Source: PUND01 sp046538345 (lineage in GTDB: Bacteria; Planctomycetota; Phycisphaerae; SM23-33). From it: a DNA stretch of 15,504 nt. The position numbers and the translations under genes were made by a program. The stretch is from NCBI GenBank assembly GCA_046538345.1, contig JBKHJB010000035.1, positions 1-15,504 on the forward strand, written 5' to 3'. The notes below the pieces were generated by a model, which ran no database searches, was not told the origin of the DNA, and was given only the letters and a program-made list of their open reading frames with translations. Below are positions 13,591-15,504 of the stretch, one piece after another (the stretch's first letter is position 1; each line of letters begins with the position of its first letter).

Positions 13591-15192
13591 ATGGCCGAGA
13601 ACCAAACGTCCCGGCGTCCGAATGTTGTTCTGATTCTCTGCGACGATATGGGCTACTCCGACATCGGTTGCTACGGCTCGGAGATTTCCACGCCGAACAT
13701 CGACCGGCTGGCGACCGCCGGTGTCCGCTTTACCCAGACCTATAACTGCGGGCGGTGCTGCCCGACCCGCGCGAGCATCCTCACCGGGCTTTACCCCCAC
13801 CAAGCCGGTGTGGGTCACATGGTTCAGGACATCGGGCTTCCGGGCTATCGCGGGTTTCTCAACGACCGCTGCGTCACCGTTGCGGAGCTTCTGGGCGAGT
13901 CGGGCTATCGCACGCTGATGACCGGAAAGTGGCACGTCGGCGGGCATTGGCCGAGGATACCTGGACCCGAATGGCGTCCCGGCGACCCGTCCAAGCCGCT
14001 GCCGGTGGATCGCGGGTTCGATGACTGGTACGGAATCCCCGGCGGCGGAAACTACTTCAACCCCTCGCCGCTGATGAGGGGACATGACTTCATCGAACCG
14101 GAGGACGGTTTCTACACCACCGACGCTTACACCGACCGGGCCGTGGAGATGATAGAGCCTGCGGTCGCCTGCGATGAACCGTTCTTCCTGCACGTCTGCT
14201 ACAACGCCCCGCATTGGCCTTTGCACGCACACCGCGAGGATATCGAGCGCTACCGCGGAAAGTACCGCCACGGCTGGGACGCCGTCCGCACCGCCCGACA
14301 CGAACAGCTCAAGGGCATGGGCATCCTGTCGGACAAATGGGACATTTCCCCGCGCGACGAGGACGCCCCGCCCTGGCAGCAGGTGGAGCTGCGGGACTGG
14401 GAAGATTCCCGCATGGCCTGCTATGCCGCGCAGATTGACTGCATGGACCGCAACATCGGCCGGCTGCTCGCGACGCTGGATGAACTCGGTGTCTCCGACG
14501 ATACCTACGTGATGTTCCTCTCCGACAACGGCGGCAGCGCCGAGTTCCTCGCCGAGAACGGTCGTAAGGAGAACGAGCTGTCCACCACGCTGGACGGTCG
14601 GGAAGTGCGAATCGGCAACATCCCGGGCCTTGAACCAGGCGACGCCGACACGTTCATGAGCTACGACCTGCCCTGGGCGAACGCGAGCAACTCGCCCTTC
14701 CGCAAGTTCAAGAGCTGGGTGCATGAGGGCGGCATCTCCACGCCGCTGATAGTGCAAGGTCCGGGCGTTTCGGGCGGACGCATTGTCCACGAGCCGAACC
14801 ACGTTGTAGATATCGTCGCGACGGTACTGGACGTCTGCGGGGTGGACTATCCTGGTCAGTTCAAAGGCCGCGATGTCACACCCATCGAGGGTGAAAGCTT
14901 TGCCGCTCTGCTGGCCGGGCAGAGCTGGTCGCGCAATCAGCCCATATACTTCGAGCATGAGGGCAATCGCGCCGTCCGCGACGGCCGATGGAAGCTGGTA
15001 AGCGCCCACGAGCTGGGCAGGTGGGAGCTTTACGACATCACAGAGGACCGAACCGAGCTGAACGACCTTTCCGACGCCAAACCCGACGAGTTCGCCCGTC
15101 TGGGCCGACTTTACGACGACTGGGCCAATCGCGCCGGCGTCCTTCCGTGGGAGCAGGTGGCGGCCGAGCGCAGGCGCCGCCACAACGAGTAA
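13591..15192 (+). CDS. Type I sulfatase (arylsulfatase family), formylglycine-dependent
   Basis: The 533-aa enzyme hydrolyses sulfate esters. CCPTRASILTG is the C-x-P-x-R maturation motif, with Cys56 as the residue converted to formylglycine. Asp18 and Asp19 (LILCDDMGYSD) and Asp312/Asn313 (SDNGG) fit the Ca2+ site, and TGKWH (111-115) carries the conserved active-site Lys113. DGRWKLV and LYDITEDRTELNDL near the end are usual in planctomycete-type sulfatases. The start is the ATG at 13591 with GAGAGGAG about 12 nt upstream; the open extension to 13402 crosses the promoter region and is rejected. No signal peptide follows this start, unlike many exported sulfatases, so a cytoplasmic enzyme is suggested. 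Natural substrate unknown; the DUF1961 neighbour points to sulfated sugars. No formylglycine-generating enzyme gene is in the window. Confidence 0.93.
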   Translation: MAENQTSRRPNVVLILCDDMGYSDIGCYGSEISTPNIDRLATAGVRFTQTYNCGRCCPTRASILTGLYPHQAGVGHMVQDIGLPGYRGFLNDRCVTVAELLGESGYRTLMTGKWHVGGHWPRIPGPEWRPGDPSKPLPVDRGFDDWYGIPGGGNYFNPSPLMRGHDFIEPEDGFYTTDAYTDRAVEMIEPAVACDEPFFLHVCYNAPHWPLHAHREDIERYRGKYRHGWDAVRTARHEQLKGMGILSDKWDISPRDEDAPPWQQVELRDWEDSRMACYAAQIDCMDRNIGRLLATLDELGVSDDTYVMFLSDNGGSAEFLAENGRKENELSTTLDGREVRIGNIPGLEPGDADTFMSYDLPWANASNSPFRKFKSWVHEGGISTPLIVQGPGVSGGRIVHEPNHVVDIVATVLDVCGVDYPGQFKGRDVTPIEGESFAALLAGQSWSRNQPIYFEHEGNRAVRDGRWKLVSAHELGRWELYDITEDRTELNDLSDAKPDEFARLGRLYDDWANRAGVLPWEQVAAERRRRHNE

Positions 15193-15220
15193 CCGTTAAG
15201 AGCATATTGGGAGTCGAATG

Positions 15221-15504
15221 ATGCCTTCTTTTCAGACCGGCGAAATCGTGTACGAGAACCCGCTGGCGAGCGAGAAAGACGTGGCCGACTTCATCGCCGA
15301 GGGCAACCCGGTGACGAGCTTCCCCATGCAGGCGATGCGGCTGGAGAACGCCATGGACCCCGATCTGGGACAGGCGGCCAACTACCTGTTCTGGTGCCCG
15401 CAGAAGATGCCCGCGGACATCAGCATCGAGTGGGACTTCCGACCCATCCGCGAGCCGGGCCTGGCGATGATGTGGTTCTGCGCCGACGGGCGGGAGGGCA
15501 AGGA
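15221..15504 (+). CDS. DUF1961 (YesU-like) protein, N-terminal part
   Basis: The frame runs off the window after 94 residues. It contains NPLASEKDVADFIAEG, MRLENAMDPDLGQAANYLFWCP and WDFRPIREPGLAMMWF, the hallmark blocks of DUF1961/YesU. The family has a concanavalin A-like beta-sandwich fold and often lies in polysaccharide-degradation clusters, although its activity is not established. GGGAG (15209-15213) precedes two adjacent ATG codons; the second (15221) has the better spacing of 7 nt, the first is at 15218. It starts 28 bp after the sulfatase stop in the same direction, so the two are probably one operon acting on sulfated carbohydrate. Confidence 0.85.
   Translation, partial: MPSFQTGEIVYENPLASEKDVADFIAEGNPVTSFPMQAMRLENAMDPDLGQAANYLFWCPQKMPADISIEWDFRPIREPGLAMMWFCADGREGK

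Noticed and set aside
13372..15183. Minus-strand open frame of 603 aa opposite the sulfatase
   Set aside because: It mirrors the sulfatase codon pattern and has no ribosome binding site or recognisable domain.

Overview
The window is GC-rich, tightly packed bacterial chromosome. Three things point to the Planctomycetes/Verrucomicrobia/Chlamydiae group, most likely a Planctomycetota member: a spirochete/chlamydia-style V-type ATPase operon (E, DUF2764, A, B, D, I, K), a type I sulfatase followed by a DUF1961 (YesU-like) gene, and a lysine-rich histone H1-like protein. A B12-dependent (class II) ribonucleotide reductase fits a life with little or no oxygen. The taxonomic placement is inference from gene content; no rRNA gene is present.

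Layout. Positions 1-275 (minus) hold the N-terminal part of the histone H1-like protein. It is transcribed away from nrdJ (572-2461, plus). A lipoprotein alpha/beta-hydrolase follows (2621-3397, plus), with a potentially structured leader before it. A hairpin at 3411-3453 separates it from the convergent V-type ATPase operon, which occupies 3487-11932 on the minus strand and is read E > DUF2764 > A > B > D > I > K. Upstream on the same strand is a membrane-anchored PIN-TRAM protein (12152-13375). Divergent from that, on the plus strand, are a sulfatase (13591-15192) and the start of a DUF1961 gene (15221 to the window end).

The ATPase genes would make one membrane machine. A and B form the catalytic head, D the central shaft, E the peripheral stalk, I the ion half-channels and K the rotor ring. 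DUF2764 sits where other V/A-ATPase operons carry subunit C. K carries the residues known to bind Na+ in Enterococcus hirae NtpK, so coupling to sodium is likely. No C, F or G/H gene is present in the operon.

The most unusual element lies inside this operon. Between atpB and atpD there is a roughly 0.5-kb cassette holding a four-helix-bundle gene of the 23S-intervening-sequence/Avd type. It is bounded by inward-facing heptamer repeats (GGATTGC/GGATTGA) that form an 18/21-matching terminal inverted repeat. It looks like a compact mobile element that settled in an operon junction and now supplies the leader of atpD. A different repeat/hairpin (ACAGAGNN) occupies the atpA-atpB junction.
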